Translations under genes and position numbers: made by a program | The notes under the pieces: model-generated | Database searches by the model: none | Told to the model about the DNA's origin: nothing | Seen by the model: only the letters and a program-made list of their open reading frames with translations | Shown: piece after piece, positions 1 to 7,124 of the stretch | Layout: every line of letters begins with the position of its first letter | Position numbering within the stretch: position 1 is the first letter of the stretch | Source: Spirochaetia bacterium | GTDB lineage: Bacteria; Spirochaetota; Spirochaetia; DTKZ01 | Direction: 5' to 3' | DNA: 19,624 bases | Assembly (NCBI GenBank): GCA_031270615.1 | Contig: JAISXE010000030.1 | Coordinates: forward strand, 1 to 19,624

Positions 1-39
1 CCCCCACGCTCCAGCCCTGCGGTCTTCCGCTACCCTGGA

Positions 40-104
40 TGCATGGGCGAGCAGCGCGCGGAGCGCGCGACCAGCCCCCTCTACGGGGGTTTGCCACCCC
101 CGTA
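40..104 (-). repeat. Hairpin repeat family, copy A (partial, reverse)
   Basis: The linker gcatgggcgagca is followed by a hairpin with arms gcgcgc (54-59 and 63-68) and loop gga, then by gaccagcccc. This is the same linker-hairpin-linker order as around hairpin H1 of the copies at 11053 and 16471, but with a completely different arm sequence. A second perfect 8-bp hairpin follows, with arms acgggggt and acccccgt at 83-90 and 96-103. The H2 and H3 parts seen in other copies are not recognisable. Confidence 0.7.
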
Positions 105-160
105 ACGCCCCCGGATCACCGCAAGAAGGAAATCCCCTGGGGTTTTGGAACAGCCTCTAT

Positions 161-204
161 CGCTCCGGCCCTGCGGGCACGCTTTCAGCGCCCCCTCCAA
201 TCCA
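161..204. repeat. Short dispersed module shared with 5822-5862
   Basis: The stretch beginning cgctccggccctgcgggc and ending ctccaatcca is nearly the same as 5822-5862. Both contain a small GC-rich inverted repeat around gcgcgctt/gcgcccc. It occurs next to fragments of the hairpin repeat family at both sites, so it may be a variant segment of that family. Confidence 0.6.
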
Positions 205-476
205 GGATGCATGGGCGGCAGACCGTTTTGCGCTACCAACGCGGGGCTTCGCCCACGGCCTGCTTGTACGGCCTTAAAGCAAATTGCGCCCAGCCCCTGG
301 CGCATGGGCGCTTATCTTTAAATAACGCATAGCACACAAAGGCAAAAATTCACCACGGACAACACGGACTGCGCACGCCGAAATAAACGCACGCCCATCA
401 GGGCGTGTCTTTGCCCACCCGGCAACAGGGCGAGAGGTCCGAAAAATTTTTTGCGTATAAAAGCCGAAGGGCCGAC

Positions 477-506
477 AAAAAACCGGAGGTTCTAAACAAC
501 TCTATT
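477..506 (-). repeat. Copy of the arm of the ROK-gene palindrome
   Basis: Read on the minus strand, 488-506 gives aatagagttgtttagaacc and the match continues into the ccgg-and-T-run core up to 477. The same roughly 30 bases lie directly upstream of the ROK gene (5601-5630), and a 20-base version overlaps the stop codon at 11030-11049. Here only one arm is kept, so the complete palindrome is lost. Confidence 0.65.
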
Positions 507-726
507 GAAAAAAAATCTGTCCGTGTGGTCAGTGGGGTCTTTCGGTTTCTCTTATTCTGTTGTGCAAGGCGGGGAATTATTTGGGGATAGGCTCTGAATC
601 TCTTGGCCACTTTCAGGCGGGATTGGACCGGACGGTTCCTATCCGCCGCAAGAAACCTGCTTGAGGCTGCCAGTTGTAACCGTTGTGGCCCCGGCAGCGC
701 CCGCCGCAATCCATGCCTATAGGGAA

Positions 727-968
727 CAGCCCGCAAGGGGCTGGTTGCCGCCCGCCCTGCGCCAGGGGGCTGGTCACGATTTTGCAAGGCAAAATCGTTG
801 CTCGCCCATGCATCCCGGCTGGTCACGATTTTGCAAAGCAAAATCGTTGCTCGCCCACGCGCCAGGGATTGCAGCGGAAATCCCGCAGACCCCGCAGGGG
901 TCGAGGAATTGGAGCGGAAAGCCCGGCCCCCGCGCCCGCCGGAGGCGGGCGCGGGGGAGGCGCCCAAA
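727..968 (+). repeat. Hairpin repeat family, copy B
   Basis: Forward copy. In order: H0 (cagccc 727-732 with gggctg 738-743); two tandem 49-base units (768-816 and 817-865), each carrying H1 with arms cgattttgc and gcaaaatcg (777-785/789-797, and 826-834/838-846); the linker gattgcagcggaaatcc; H2 (gacccc 888-893 with ggggtc 897-902); the linker ggagcggaaagcccgg; and H3, a perfect 14-bp GC-only stem (927-940 with 944-957, loop gga). It ends in ggcgcccaaaat, the ending shared with copies C and E rather than D and F. Confidence 0.85.
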
Positions 969-1055
969 ATCCTGTCTCCACTCCCCGCGCTTCACTGCGC
1001 CTGATTCTGGGCGCGGCTACTTGCCGATGCGTCCCTCCTGTGGTAAATTAAAAGC

Positions 1056-1475
1056 GTGAAACGGACAGTTGTTTTTTATCGGACTGCTGCCGGGTGTCCG
1101 TTTGAGAATTTCCTGGATTCGCTTCCGGGTAAAATTGGCAAAAAAATTATTTGGATACTGAGGGCGTGCGAGGAACTTGAAAACGCCGCGGAATTGTATT
1201 TCAAGGGGGCCGGCCTTCATGGCATGCAGGAGTGCCTGGTCACATGCGAGGGGGCTGATTTCCGTGTTTTCGGTTTTTTCCACAGGGAGGAGATGGTCGT
1301 CCTTGCGGGGGGCTTGTGTTCGGATTTCCGCGATGTGGAGGAGGATGCGGGGAGGCTGAATGTGGGGCCGGGCGCCGTGTCGCGCATGGAGAACCGGGCG
1401 GGGGATATGCGTTTGTCGGATTTGATGGGGGCGGCCCGGCTGTTTGGCAAAACAGCGCGGATATTGTTTGAATAG
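1056..1475 (+). pseudogene. Collapsed HigB-like toxin / HigA-like antitoxin fusion
   Basis: A GTG-start frame of 139 residues with no strong ribosome binding site. Residues 1-86 (MKRTVVFYRTAAG..., ...FRVFGFFHREEMVVLAGG) resemble the RelE/HigB, phage Gp49-like toxin fold. The usual W-E-[LV]-R strand is not intact: GMQECLV stands in its place. From about residue 100 the sequence is instead the last part of a HigA/XRE antitoxin: a recognition helix (GPGAVSRMEN), then LSDLM and a C-terminal GKTARILFE. The toxin end and the antitoxin start are both missing. I infer an in-frame deletion that fused two adjacent genes, joined near 1315-1355. It is probably inactive as a toxin-antitoxin pair, though a DNA-binding remnant could persist. 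It sits just upstream of the thioesterase and could be co-transcribed. Confidence 0.6.
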
Positions 1476-1495
1476 GGGGTATGCAATAAAAGGCT

Positions 1496-1888
1496 ATGTA
1501 TGGCGCGGAAAGTTCAAAGCGTATTGTGGAGGACGACAGGTTCGCCAGGTACACGGGGATCAGGCTGGTGGAGGCGCGGCCCGGATACGCCAAGGCCAGT
1601 CTTGAGGTGGAGGAGAAACACTTAAACGGCGCGGGTTTTGTCCAGGGCGGCGCCATTTTTACGCTGGCGGACTTCGCCTTCGCCGCCGCCTCCAACGAAG
1701 GGGAAAACCCCACGCTCGGCATAAACGCCTCGATATCGTATGTCAGGGGGCCAAAGGGCAGGGTCATCACCGCGGAGGCAAGGAAGGCATCCGCGACGAA
1801 CAGGCTTTGCACCTACGAGGTCGCCGTGTATGACCAGGACGGCGCTCTTGCGGCCAAAATGCTGGCCACGGGATATATCAAAAAATAA
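1496..1888 (+). CDS. PaaI-type hotdog-fold acyl-CoA thioesterase
   Basis: 130 residues, the usual length of a single-domain hotdog thioesterase of the PaaI/YdiI superfamily, which hydrolyses acyl-CoA thioesters in the cytoplasm. The family core is visible at residues 43-64 (NGAGFVQGGAIFTLADFAFA): the gly-gly loop, then an aspartate (D59) in the position of the PaaI catalytic acid. The common HGG is QGG here (Q50), a variant often seen in family members. A later strand with LGINASISYVRGPKGRVITAEA is also typical. The ATG at 1496 is chosen because homologues start close before this point; only a weak AGG precedes it. The gene ends 23 bases before htpG, so the two may share a transcript. The substrate cannot be told from the sequence. 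Confidence 0.85.
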   Translation: MYGAESSKRIVEDDRFARYTGIRLVEARPGYAKASLEVEEKHLNGAGFVQGGAIFTLADFAFAAASNEGENPTLGINASISYVRGPKGRVITAEARKASATNRLCTYEVAVYDQDGALAAKMLATGYIKK

Positions 1889-1911
1889 ATACAAAACAAG
1901 GGAGTTTTGAC

Positions 1912-3783
1912 ATGGCAAAGCACCAGTTCCAAACCGAGGTTGCCCAGCTTCTGCACCTCATCATCCATTCTCTGTATTCCCACAAGGAGATTTTCCTGCG
2001 GGAAATCGTGTCCAACGCTTCCGACGCCTTGGACAAACTGAAGTACCTGACGCTGGCCGGGGATGCGATGAAGGGCCTGAAATTCGACCCGCGCATCGAC
2101 ATCGCCTTTGACGGGAAGGACTCGAAAACCCTTTCGGTTTCCGACACGGGTATCGGCATGGGCGAGGAAGACCTGGTGGAACACCTGGGGACCATTGCCC
2201 GCTCGGGGACGCGGTCCTTTCTGGACAGGCTCTCGGGCGACGCGAAGAAGGACTCCAACCTTATCGGCCAGTTCGGCGTGGGGTTTTACAGCTCGTTCAT
2301 GGTTGCCGACAGGGTGGAGGTTCTGACCCGCAAGGCAGGGGAAGAGGCCGCCTGGCTGTGGGCCAGCGACGGCAAGGGGGACTTCGAGATTACGAAGGCC
2401 GAAAAGGCGGAACACGGGACAAAGGTGACGCTTTTTTTGAACGACGAGGGGAAGGAGTTTGCCTCGCAGTGGCGCATCGAAAGCCTTATCAAAAAGTATT
2501 CAAACCATATCGCCTTTCCCATATTCCTGAGTTACGAGAAAAAAGAATACGACGACAAGGGCAAGGAGAAAAAATCGACGCCCGTGACGGAGCAGATCAA
2601 CACGGCTTCCGCCCTGTGGAAGCGGCCCAAGAGCGAGCTCAAGGACGAGGACTACGCCGGGTTCTACAAAACGATTTCCCACGATTCGGAGGACCCGCTT
2701 TTCCACATCCACACGCGGGCCGAAGGGGCGATGGAATACACGACGCTTTTTTTTGTCCCCAGGCACGCGCCCTTTGACCTTTACAACGTGGACTACAAAC
2801 CGGGGGTGAAGCTGTATGTGAAGCGGGTTTTCATCACCGACGACGACAAGGAGCTTATGCCCACATACCTGCGTTTCCTGCGGGGCGTCATCGATTCGGA
2901 GGACCTTCCCCTCAACGTCAGCCGCGAGATTCTCCAGCAGAACCAGATCCTGTCCAGCATCCGCGGCGCTTCGGTGAAAAAAGTCCTGGGTGAGTTCCAG
3001 CGGATCGCCCTTGAGGACAAGGAAAAATACACGGCGCTGGTAAGCGAGTTTAACCGCCCCCTCAAGGAGGGCCTGTACTCCGACTACGCCAACAGGGAAA
3101 CCCTTCTGGAACTGGTCCGCTTCAAATCCACGCGGGTGGAGGGGTTTACCAGCCTGGAAGAGTACAAACAGAGGATGCTCGCGGGCCAGAAGGCGATTTA
3201 TTTTATTACCGGGGACAACGAGGCGAAGCTGCGCGCTTCCCCGCTTCTGGAGGCCTATGCGAAAAAGGACATCGAGGTCCTTATCATGGACGACGAGATC
3301 GACGAGATAGTCATCCCCTCGGTGGATAAATACAAGGACGTGGAGCTGAAAGGGGTGAACCGCAGCGATGCCGGGGAGGACCTGGGGAAGGACGGGAAAG
3401 AAAAGGAAAAAGACAAGGACATCGGCGGCGTCATCAAAAAAATCAAAAAGGCCCTGGGGGACAGGGTGAAGGACGTGAAGGTTTCGCTGCGGCTTGCCGA
3501 ATCGCCTTCCTGCATTGTCACCGACGAGGCCGACCCCACCTTCAAGATGGCGGCAATGATGAAAGCCATGGGCCAGAAGGAGATGCCGGAAATAAAACCC
3601 ATTCTGGAAATCAATCCCGATCACCAGATCACGGACAAGCTCAAAAACATGGACGACGAGGCTTTTATCGAGGATGTAAGTTTCCTTCTTCTGGAGCAGG
3701 CCCTTCTGGTTGAGGGCGTGGAGCTGAAAGACCCGGCGGCTTTTGTGAAGCGGCTGAACAGGGTCATGGTAAAGGCGGTGTGA
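1912..3783 (+). CDS. htpG: Hsp90-family molecular chaperone HtpG
   Basis: 623 residues, full length for bacterial HtpG, a cytosolic ATP-dependent homodimeric chaperone that remodels client proteins with DnaK. The N-terminal GHKL ATPase motifs are all present: REIVSNASDALDKL at 30-43 with the catalytic glutamate E31, DTGIGM at 78-83, and the glycine-rich lid GQFGVGFYS at 119-127. The middle domain keeps the NVSREILQ stretch whose arginine contacts the ATP gamma-phosphate. The C-terminal dimerisation domain follows a charged linker rich in K, D and E (about residues 485-507). There is no eukaryotic MEEVD tail, as expected. The start is supported by GGGAG about 8 bases before the ATG. The stop overlaps the alternative GTG start of the next gene. 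No heat-shock operator such as CIRCE was seen upstream. Confidence 0.98.
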   Translation: MAKHQFQTEVAQLLHLIIHSLYSHKEIFLREIVSNASDALDKLKYLTLAGDAMKGLKFDPRIDIAFDGKDSKTLSVSDTGIGMGEEDLVEHLGTIARSGTRSFLDRLSGDAKKDSNLIGQFGVGFYSSFMVADRVEVLTRKAGEEAAWLWASDGKGDFEITKAEKAEHGTKVTLFLNDEGKEFASQWRIESLIKKYSNHIAFPIFLSYEKKEYDDKGKEKKSTPVTEQINTASALWKRPKSELKDEDYAGFYKTISHDSEDPLFHIHTRAEGAMEYTTLFFVPRHAPFDLYNVDYKPGVKLYVKRVFITDDDKELMPTYLRFLRGVIDSEDLPLNVSREILQQNQILSSIRGASVKKVLGEFQRIALEDKEKYTALVSEFNRPLKEGLYSDYANRETLLELVRFKSTRVEGFTSLEEYKQRMLAGQKAIYFITGDNEAKLRASPLLEAYAKKDIEVLIMDDEIDEIVIPSVDKYKDVELKGVNRSDAGEDLGKDGKEKEKDKDIGGVIKKIKKALGDRVKDVKVSLRLAESPSCIVTDEADPTFKMAAMMKAMGQKEMPEIKPILEINPDHQITDKLKNMDDEAFIEDVSFLLLEQALLVEGVELKDPAAFVKRLNRVMVKAV

Positions 3784-4217
3784 CTGTTATGGTAAAAAAA
3801 GTGGATCATGTTGGTTTAAGCGTTTCAAACCTGGAAAGGTCTATTGAATTCTACCGCGATCTTCTGGGCCTTGAGGTGGAGCGCGTCCTTGAGCCCGCGC
3901 CGGAGCGCGATCTGGGAAGGATAAACGGAATGCCCGGCAGCAGGGCCAGGATTGCCCACCTGCGCAAGGGCGAGGCGATGCTGGAGCTTTTCGAGTACCT
4001 CCAGCCCTGCGGCAGGGGCCTTCCCAAGGACCACAAACAGGCGGATATCGGTTTTATCCACGCGGGTTTCGCTTCCTCCGACGTAAGGGAAGATTACCGC
4101 CGCCTGAAGGAAAAGGGCGTTGAGTTCCTGGGCGAGCCTGTGGAGTTTCGCCCGACCGTGTGGGTCGTGTACTTTAAGGGGCCCGACGGGGAAGTCGGCG
4201 AGCTGCGGGAAGTGTAG
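3780..4217 (+). CDS. VOC-superfamily protein (glyoxalase/methylmalonyl-CoA epimerase-like)
   Basis: 145 residues forming one vicinal-oxygen-chelate unit pair, the fold of glyoxalase I, methylmalonyl-CoA epimerase and related metal enzymes. The opening KVDHVGLSVSNLERSIEFYRDLLGLEVE (7-34) is characteristic. Candidate metal ligands sit in the expected order: H10, E69 (in AMLELFEY), H95 (in GFIHAGF) and E141 (in GEVGELREV), so a working metal site is plausible. The frame opens with GTG at 3780, overlapping the htpG stop, with AAAGG 4 bases before it. An in-frame ATG at 3789 (MVKKVDHVG) matches the usual family start and is equally likely. The tight coupling suggests co-translation with htpG. The reaction cannot be fixed from sequence alone. 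Confidence 0.85.
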   Translation: MTVMVKKVDHVGLSVSNLERSIEFYRDLLGLEVERVLEPAPERDLGRINGMPGSRARIAHLRKGEAMLELFEYLQPCGRGLPKDHKQADIGFIHAGFASSDVREDYRRLKEKGVEFLGEPVEFRPTVWVVYFKGPDGEVGELREV

Positions 4218-4310
4218 GGCCTTCGCAGAAGAAAACCGCGCACCTCGCTGGCGGCAAAGAAATAGCGCGGAGGGGGATTTCAGTGTTCCCGTCCGGGTGG
4301 CCGGTGTCCC

Positions 4311-5600
4311 TCAGCGGTCCGCGGGGCCAGTGGTTTTTCCTGATTCTTCCGGGTAAGGCGGGCCAGGGCCTTGCCGCGCGGTTTTTTTGCCGGACAGCAG
4401 TTCCAGTTTGTACTGCAGGGGCAGGCATGTGGCGCCCAGGGCGGCGGCCCTGTTTCCCAGCAGGCTTTGCGCGATAGTGACCACCGAAAGGGGCGCCTGC
4501 ATGGCCTGGGTTTCCGCCTCGCGGGCTATCATCTGCGTCAGGAGGGGGCCGGTGTTTCCCAGGCTGCCGCCGATAATGATCTTTTGGGGATTCAGCGTGT
4601 TGATAAGGTTGGCCGCCGCCATTCCAAGGATTTTCGCGATTTTTTGCATGCAGGCAACTGCCACGGAATTTCCCTTATTTGCCTCCAAGCCGATAAGCTC
4701 CCCGGAAAGAAGGGAATTATCGTGGACGATGTTCCAAAGCGGGTTTTGGGGAATCGGCTTGTCCTGCGCGCTCATGGATTCGTGGAGTTCCCGCACGATT
4801 CTGACCAGGGCCTGGGAAGAAGCCATTGCCTGAAGGCAGCCGTACTTGCCGCACCTGCACAGTGGGCCAGAGGGGTCAACGATGGTGTGGCCTATCTCTC
4901 CGGCGCTGAAGCTGGTTCCTTCCATAAGCACCCCGTCATTGATAAAGGCCGCGCTGATGCCCGTCCCGATCCCGATATAGATGAGATTGCGCACATTCCT
5001 GCCCGCGCCGAAACGCGCTTCGGCAAGCCCGCTGGCGCGGTGCCGGTTCATCACGAGGGCCGGGATGCCGGTTCCGCGCAGGACGATCTCCCCCAAAGCT
5101 ATCCGGCGCCAGCGCATATCGTCGGCCCTGATGATCGCGCCGCTGTTACTGTCCACAAGCCCGGGCGCGCCGATGCCGATGAGAGGCAAAAGGGACCCGG
5201 GTTTGTTTTCCAGCATAAAGGAAAGCCCCGAAAGGAGCACCTTTACGAATTCCTCCTTGGAGAAGGATTTTACCTGTATGGCATGCTCGGCAACGGTCTT
5301 CCCGTAAAGATCCACGAAAAGCAGCCGCCACTCGTTTCCCGTAAAGGCGGCGCCAAGCGCGTACCAGCGCTCCGGGCAGATACGCAGGGGGATTCCGGGA
5401 CGCCCCCGCCCGTTTATCTCGGTTTTAAGCTCTTCGACAAGTCCCGCGCCGATAAGCTGGGATGCCAGCGAGGAAACAGTCGTGCGGCTCAGGGAAAGGC
5501 GCTCGGCAATATTCGCCCGCGTCGGCGGGGCATCTGCCGTTTCAATGTAATTCAGAGTCGCTTGAAGGTTTTTCCATTCATCAGGCAATCGGGGTTTCAT
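4311..5600 (-). CDS. ROK-family transcriptional repressor (NagC/XylR type)
   Basis: 429 residues. An N-terminal winged helix-turn-helix (about 12-60; RANIAERLSLSRTTVSSLASQLIGAGLVEE) is followed by a ROK sugar-kinase-like domain. The zinc motif is intact: H238 in EIGHTIV, then C248, C250 and C255 in CRCGKYGC. The glycine-rich IGIGTGISAAFI (209-220) is also present. The aspartate of the ROK kinase motif (usually ND) is replaced: the text reads MNRHRASG around N185-R186. This should therefore be a sugar-sensing regulator without kinase activity. It is transcribed towards the VOC gene, with 93 bases between the two 3' ends. A 32-base palindrome lies between its promoter and its ATG, which would suit autoregulation. 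No ribosome binding site is visible, as the ATG follows ctctatt directly. Its targets are unknown; the transport operon 1.5 kb away is possible but has its own LysR. Confidence 0.92.
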   Translation of the reverse strand: MKPRLPDEWKNLQATLNYIETADAPPTRANIAERLSLSRTTVSSLASQLIGAGLVEELKTEINGRGRPGIPLRICPERWYALGAAFTGNEWRLLFVDLYGKTVAEHAIQVKSFSKEEFVKVLLSGLSFMLENKPGSLLPLIGIGAPGLVDSNSGAIIRADDMRWRRIALGEIVLRGTGIPALVMNRHRASGLAEARFGAGRNVRNLIYIGIGTGISAAFINDGVLMEGTSFSAGEIGHTIVDPSGPLCRCGKYGCLQAMASSQALVRIVRELHESMSAQDKPIPQNPLWNIVHDNSLLSGELIGLEANKGNSVAVACMQKIAKILGMAAANLINTLNPQKIIIGGSLGNTGPLLTQMIAREAETQAMQAPLSVVTIAQSLLGNRAAALGATCLPLQYKLELLSGKKTARQGPGPPYPEESGKTTGPADR

Positions 5601-5605
5601 AATAG

Positions 5606-5637
5606 AGTTGTTTAGAAACCCCGGTTTTTAAACAACT
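5606..5637. promoter_or_regulatory. Near-perfect palindrome before ROK start (candidate operator)
   Basis: The arms agttgtttagaaacc (5606-5620) and ggtttttaaacaact (5623-5637) are 15 bases each with one mismatch and a CC centre. The outer half-sites read GTTGTTTA and TAAACAAC. The position, between the candidate promoter and the start codon, fits a repressor site for the ROK protein. However, one arm recurs at 477-506 and 11030-11049, so it may instead belong to a dispersed palindromic repeat. Confidence 0.55.
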
Positions 5638-5680
5638 TCCCCCTGAAAATACTGGAATTTGCCGCTAACGCGGAATATCT

Positions 5681-5710
5681 TCATTATGCACTATGGGAGT
5701 ATCTTGTCAA
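5681..5710 (-). promoter_or_regulatory. Candidate sigma-70 promoter of the ROK gene
   Basis: On the minus strand a perfect TTGACA (5705-5710) is followed after 18 bases by TAATGA (5681-5686). A shifted -10 reading, CATAAT with 16-base spacing, is also possible. Transcription would start about 75 bases before the ATG, leaving a leader with a small ccgc/gcgg hairpin and the palindrome. Confidence 0.5.
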
Positions 5711-5767
5711 GAAACATCTCTGCCTGGCAGGCAAAAAGTGCGGGGCATGGGAAGTGAAGCGAGAAAA

Positions 5768-5880
5768 ATTTGGGCGCCTCCCGGCGAAGACGCCGGGCCG
5801 GGCTTTCCAGGGCTGCGCTGTCGCTCCGGCCCTGCGGGCGCGCTTCGCGCCCCTTCCAATCCCTGGCGCGGCTGGTCGGG
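5768..5880 (-). repeat. Hairpin repeat family, copy C (reverse, degenerate)
   Basis: On the plus strand it reads tttgggcgcc, then H3 (cccggcg 5780-5786 with cgccggg 5791-5797, loop aaga), then ccgggctttcc as in copy E. It then continues into the module shared with 161-204, which carries an arm pair gggcgcg/cgcgccc (5836-5842 and 5846-5852). It ends in ctggcgcggctggtc, a worn form of the H1 border. It lies 3' of lysR in the same orientation. Confidence 0.65.
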
Positions 5881-6060
5881 AAACTGCTGAAAGCGGCTTC
5901 CCGGCAGGTGCCTATTCCCCCTCTGGATTGCTCCGTGTATATTTAGAGCCTTGCAATGCGCGCGATTTTGCGAATTCCCCTGTACCCCGCCGTTGAACCG
6001 GCGAACCTGCTGGAATTACTATAAGGCTAATCCGCGCGATTTTGCCGCGGCATTTCAGCC

Positions 6061-6091
6061 GGGGCTTTTCGGCCGGCGGCCGAAAAACCCC
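6061..6091 (-). terminator. Stem-loop overlapping the lysR stop codon
   Basis: The arms ggggcttttcggccg (6061-6075) and cggccgaaaaacccc (6077-6091) pair over 15 bases with one G-U wobble. The outer end touches the stop codon of the LysR gene. No T-run follows in the lysR direction, so intrinsic termination is uncertain. It may instead protect the 3' end of the mRNA. Confidence 0.4.
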
Positions 6092-7011
6092 TAAATGTTG
6101 AGGTAATCAAAATGCGCCGCGTAATACTCCTTTGCCAGCGCGATAAAGTATTCCCCCGCGCGCGAGAGGCGCGTCCCCTGGGCGTAGGCGACGATGTTGT
6201 CCCATTCGCCGGTGGGGTTGGTAAAAAAATAAACCGCGGCGCTGTCAAAATTGATGTTTGCCATGGGGATAAGCGCCATGCCATACCCGCTTTCCGCCAA
6301 AGTGTAGAGGACCTGCGCGCTGGTGCTTTCAAAAAGAATTTTGGGCGCAAAGCCCGCCTCTGCGAACATTTTGTCCGTAATTATGCGGATGGTCAGGCTG
6401 GGGTTTGCCAGCATGAAACAGTCGTCGCGGAACAGCGCAAGGTCTATTGTCGCCAGCCTGCCTCCGGGCGGGCTGGCAAGGTCGGCAAGACGGTGGGTTT
6501 TGGGCACGGCCAACACAAAGCGCTCGTGCAGAAGGGGGCAGTACACCAGCGCGGGGTTTTCTATTCCCGAGGTGCAGAAGGCGAAATCCAGCAGCCCCTT
6601 TTCCGTCTGTTCGATTATCTCCTTCGTATGCCCGTCGGTAAGCCTGATGTTGATGTTGGGATACTTTGCCTTGAACCGCGGGAATATAGTCGCAAACATC
6701 CTGCTTGCCTTGTTGGAAGAAATCCCCGCGGTGATTTCGCCGCTCGTGGAGTCTATAATATCATTGATATCCTTGCGCATCCGGCGGTAGCGTTTCAGAA
6801 TATCCCTGGCGGCTTCCACATAGGCCATGCCCGCGCCGGTCAGCGGCCACGCGCCCTTTGCCCGCTTGAACAGCGGCGTCCCCAGCTCGCTTTCCAGTTT
6901 GGCGACATACTGGCTTAACGCGCTGGGGGACACATACATCTCTTCCGCCGTCCTCGCCAGAACCTGCCTGTCCGCGAGACGGACTATGTATTCAAGCTGC
7001 CGTATGTCCAT
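6091..7011 (-). CDS. LysR-family transcriptional regulator
   Basis: 306 residues, normal length for LysR regulators, which bind as tetramers near divergent promoters and respond to a small-molecule co-inducer. The N-terminal winged helix-turn-helix is clear at residues 1-60 (MDIRQLEYIVRLADRQ..., TAEEMYVSPSALSQYVAKLESELGTPLFKR). A linker helix leads into a periplasmic-binding-like effector domain (about 90-300) beginning GEITAGISSN. A ribosome site GGGAG lies 6-7 bases before the ATG. It is divergent from tctC with 113 bases between them, the standard arrangement for a LysR protein controlling its neighbour. I infer that it activates the tctCBA-aldolase operon when the imported acid or a product of it is present. 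The effector is unknown. Confidence 0.95.
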   Translation of the reverse strand: MDIRQLEYIVRLADRQVLARTAEEMYVSPSALSQYVAKLESELGTPLFKRAKGAWPLTGAGMAYVEAARDILKRYRRMRKDINDIIDSTSGEITAGISSNKASRMFATIFPRFKAKYPNINIRLTDGHTKEIIEQTEKGLLDFAFCTSGIENPALVYCPLLHERFVLAVPKTHRLADLASPPGGRLATIDLALFRDDCFMLANPSLTIRIITDKMFAEAGFAPKILFESTSAQVLYTLAESGYGMALIPMANINFDSAAVYFFTNPTGEWDNIVAYAQGTRLSRAGEYFIALAKEYYAAHFDYLNI

Positions 7012-7023
7012 GGCTTTCTCCCG

Positions 7024-7077
7024 TCATTTAGTAAAACTTAATGATGCTTTTATTTTATTTAAATTGACTAAAATGAC
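7024..7077. promoter_or_regulatory. Imperfect inverted repeat in the lysR-tctC gap
   Basis: tcatttagt (7024-7032) and actaaaatga (7068-7077) are inverted copies differing by one inserted base. The right copy overlaps the -35 box of the tctC promoter and the left one lies close to the lysR start. Two sites spaced this way suit LysR-type recruitment and activation sites. The region between is almost pure A+T. Confidence 0.4.
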
Positions 7078-7092
7078 AAGTGGTCCAATACT
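7064..7092 (+). promoter_or_regulatory. Candidate sigma-70 promoter of the tctCBA operon
   Basis: TTGACT (7064-7069), a 17-base spacer and AATACT (7087-7092) match the consensus well. The start would fall near 7099, giving a short leader that carries GAGGAGG ahead of the tctC ATG. Confidence 0.6.
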
Positions 7093-7124
7093 TAACAAAC
7101 TAAATTGATTGAGGAGGATAGAAC

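Larger units (their letters stand above)
1..1055. other. Gene-poor intergenic mosaic of short repeats
   Basis: No open frame here looks like a protein gene; those present run through low-complexity palindromic repeats. From left to right it holds a reverse-oriented fragment of the hairpin repeat family (about 40-104), a 44-base module shared with 5822-5862 (161-204), a cacgga-type motif (350-372), a 7-bp hairpin (390-407), a reverse copy of the ROK-promoter palindrome arm (477-506), a motif shared with the region upstream of the lactonase gene (about 519-575), and a full hairpin repeat (727-968). About 600-726 shows nothing recognisable. Confidence 0.7.
5601..6090. other. 490-base intergenic region: ROK promoter plus decayed repeats
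   Basis: It holds the palindrome and promoter of the ROK gene (5601-5710), hairpin repeat copy C (5768-5880), two scattered gcgcgattttgc fragments (about 5960 and 6030) resembling the H1 arm of copy B, and the inverted repeat 6061-6091 at the lysR 3' end. The short open frames here are repeat-derived and do not look like genes. Confidence 0.65.

Noticed and set aside
768..865. Possible CRISPR array
   Set aside because: There are only two tandem units with no distinct spacers; the palindromic unit belongs to the dispersed hairpin family.
398..1059. Overlapping frames of 60-189 codons on both strands
   Set aside because: They pass through hairpin and linker repeats; the same peptide fragments recur wherever the repeat occurs, and no start signals are present.
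1056..1475. Functional single HigB toxin
   Set aside because: The C-terminal third matches an antitoxin helix-turn-helix tail, and the toxin core is altered, so a fusion remnant fits better.
2500..3624. Long open frame on the minus strand (374 codons)
   Set aside because: It is antisense to htpG in a GC-rich region; the composition is a mirror of the real gene and shows no domain.
4218..4310. Bidirectional terminator between the VOC and ROK genes
   Set aside because: Only a weak ccgcgc/gcgcgg pairing with a long loop and no T-run was found.
4371..5615. Long open frame on the plus strand (414 codons)
   Set aside because: It is fully antisense to the well-supported ROK gene and has no recognisable motif.
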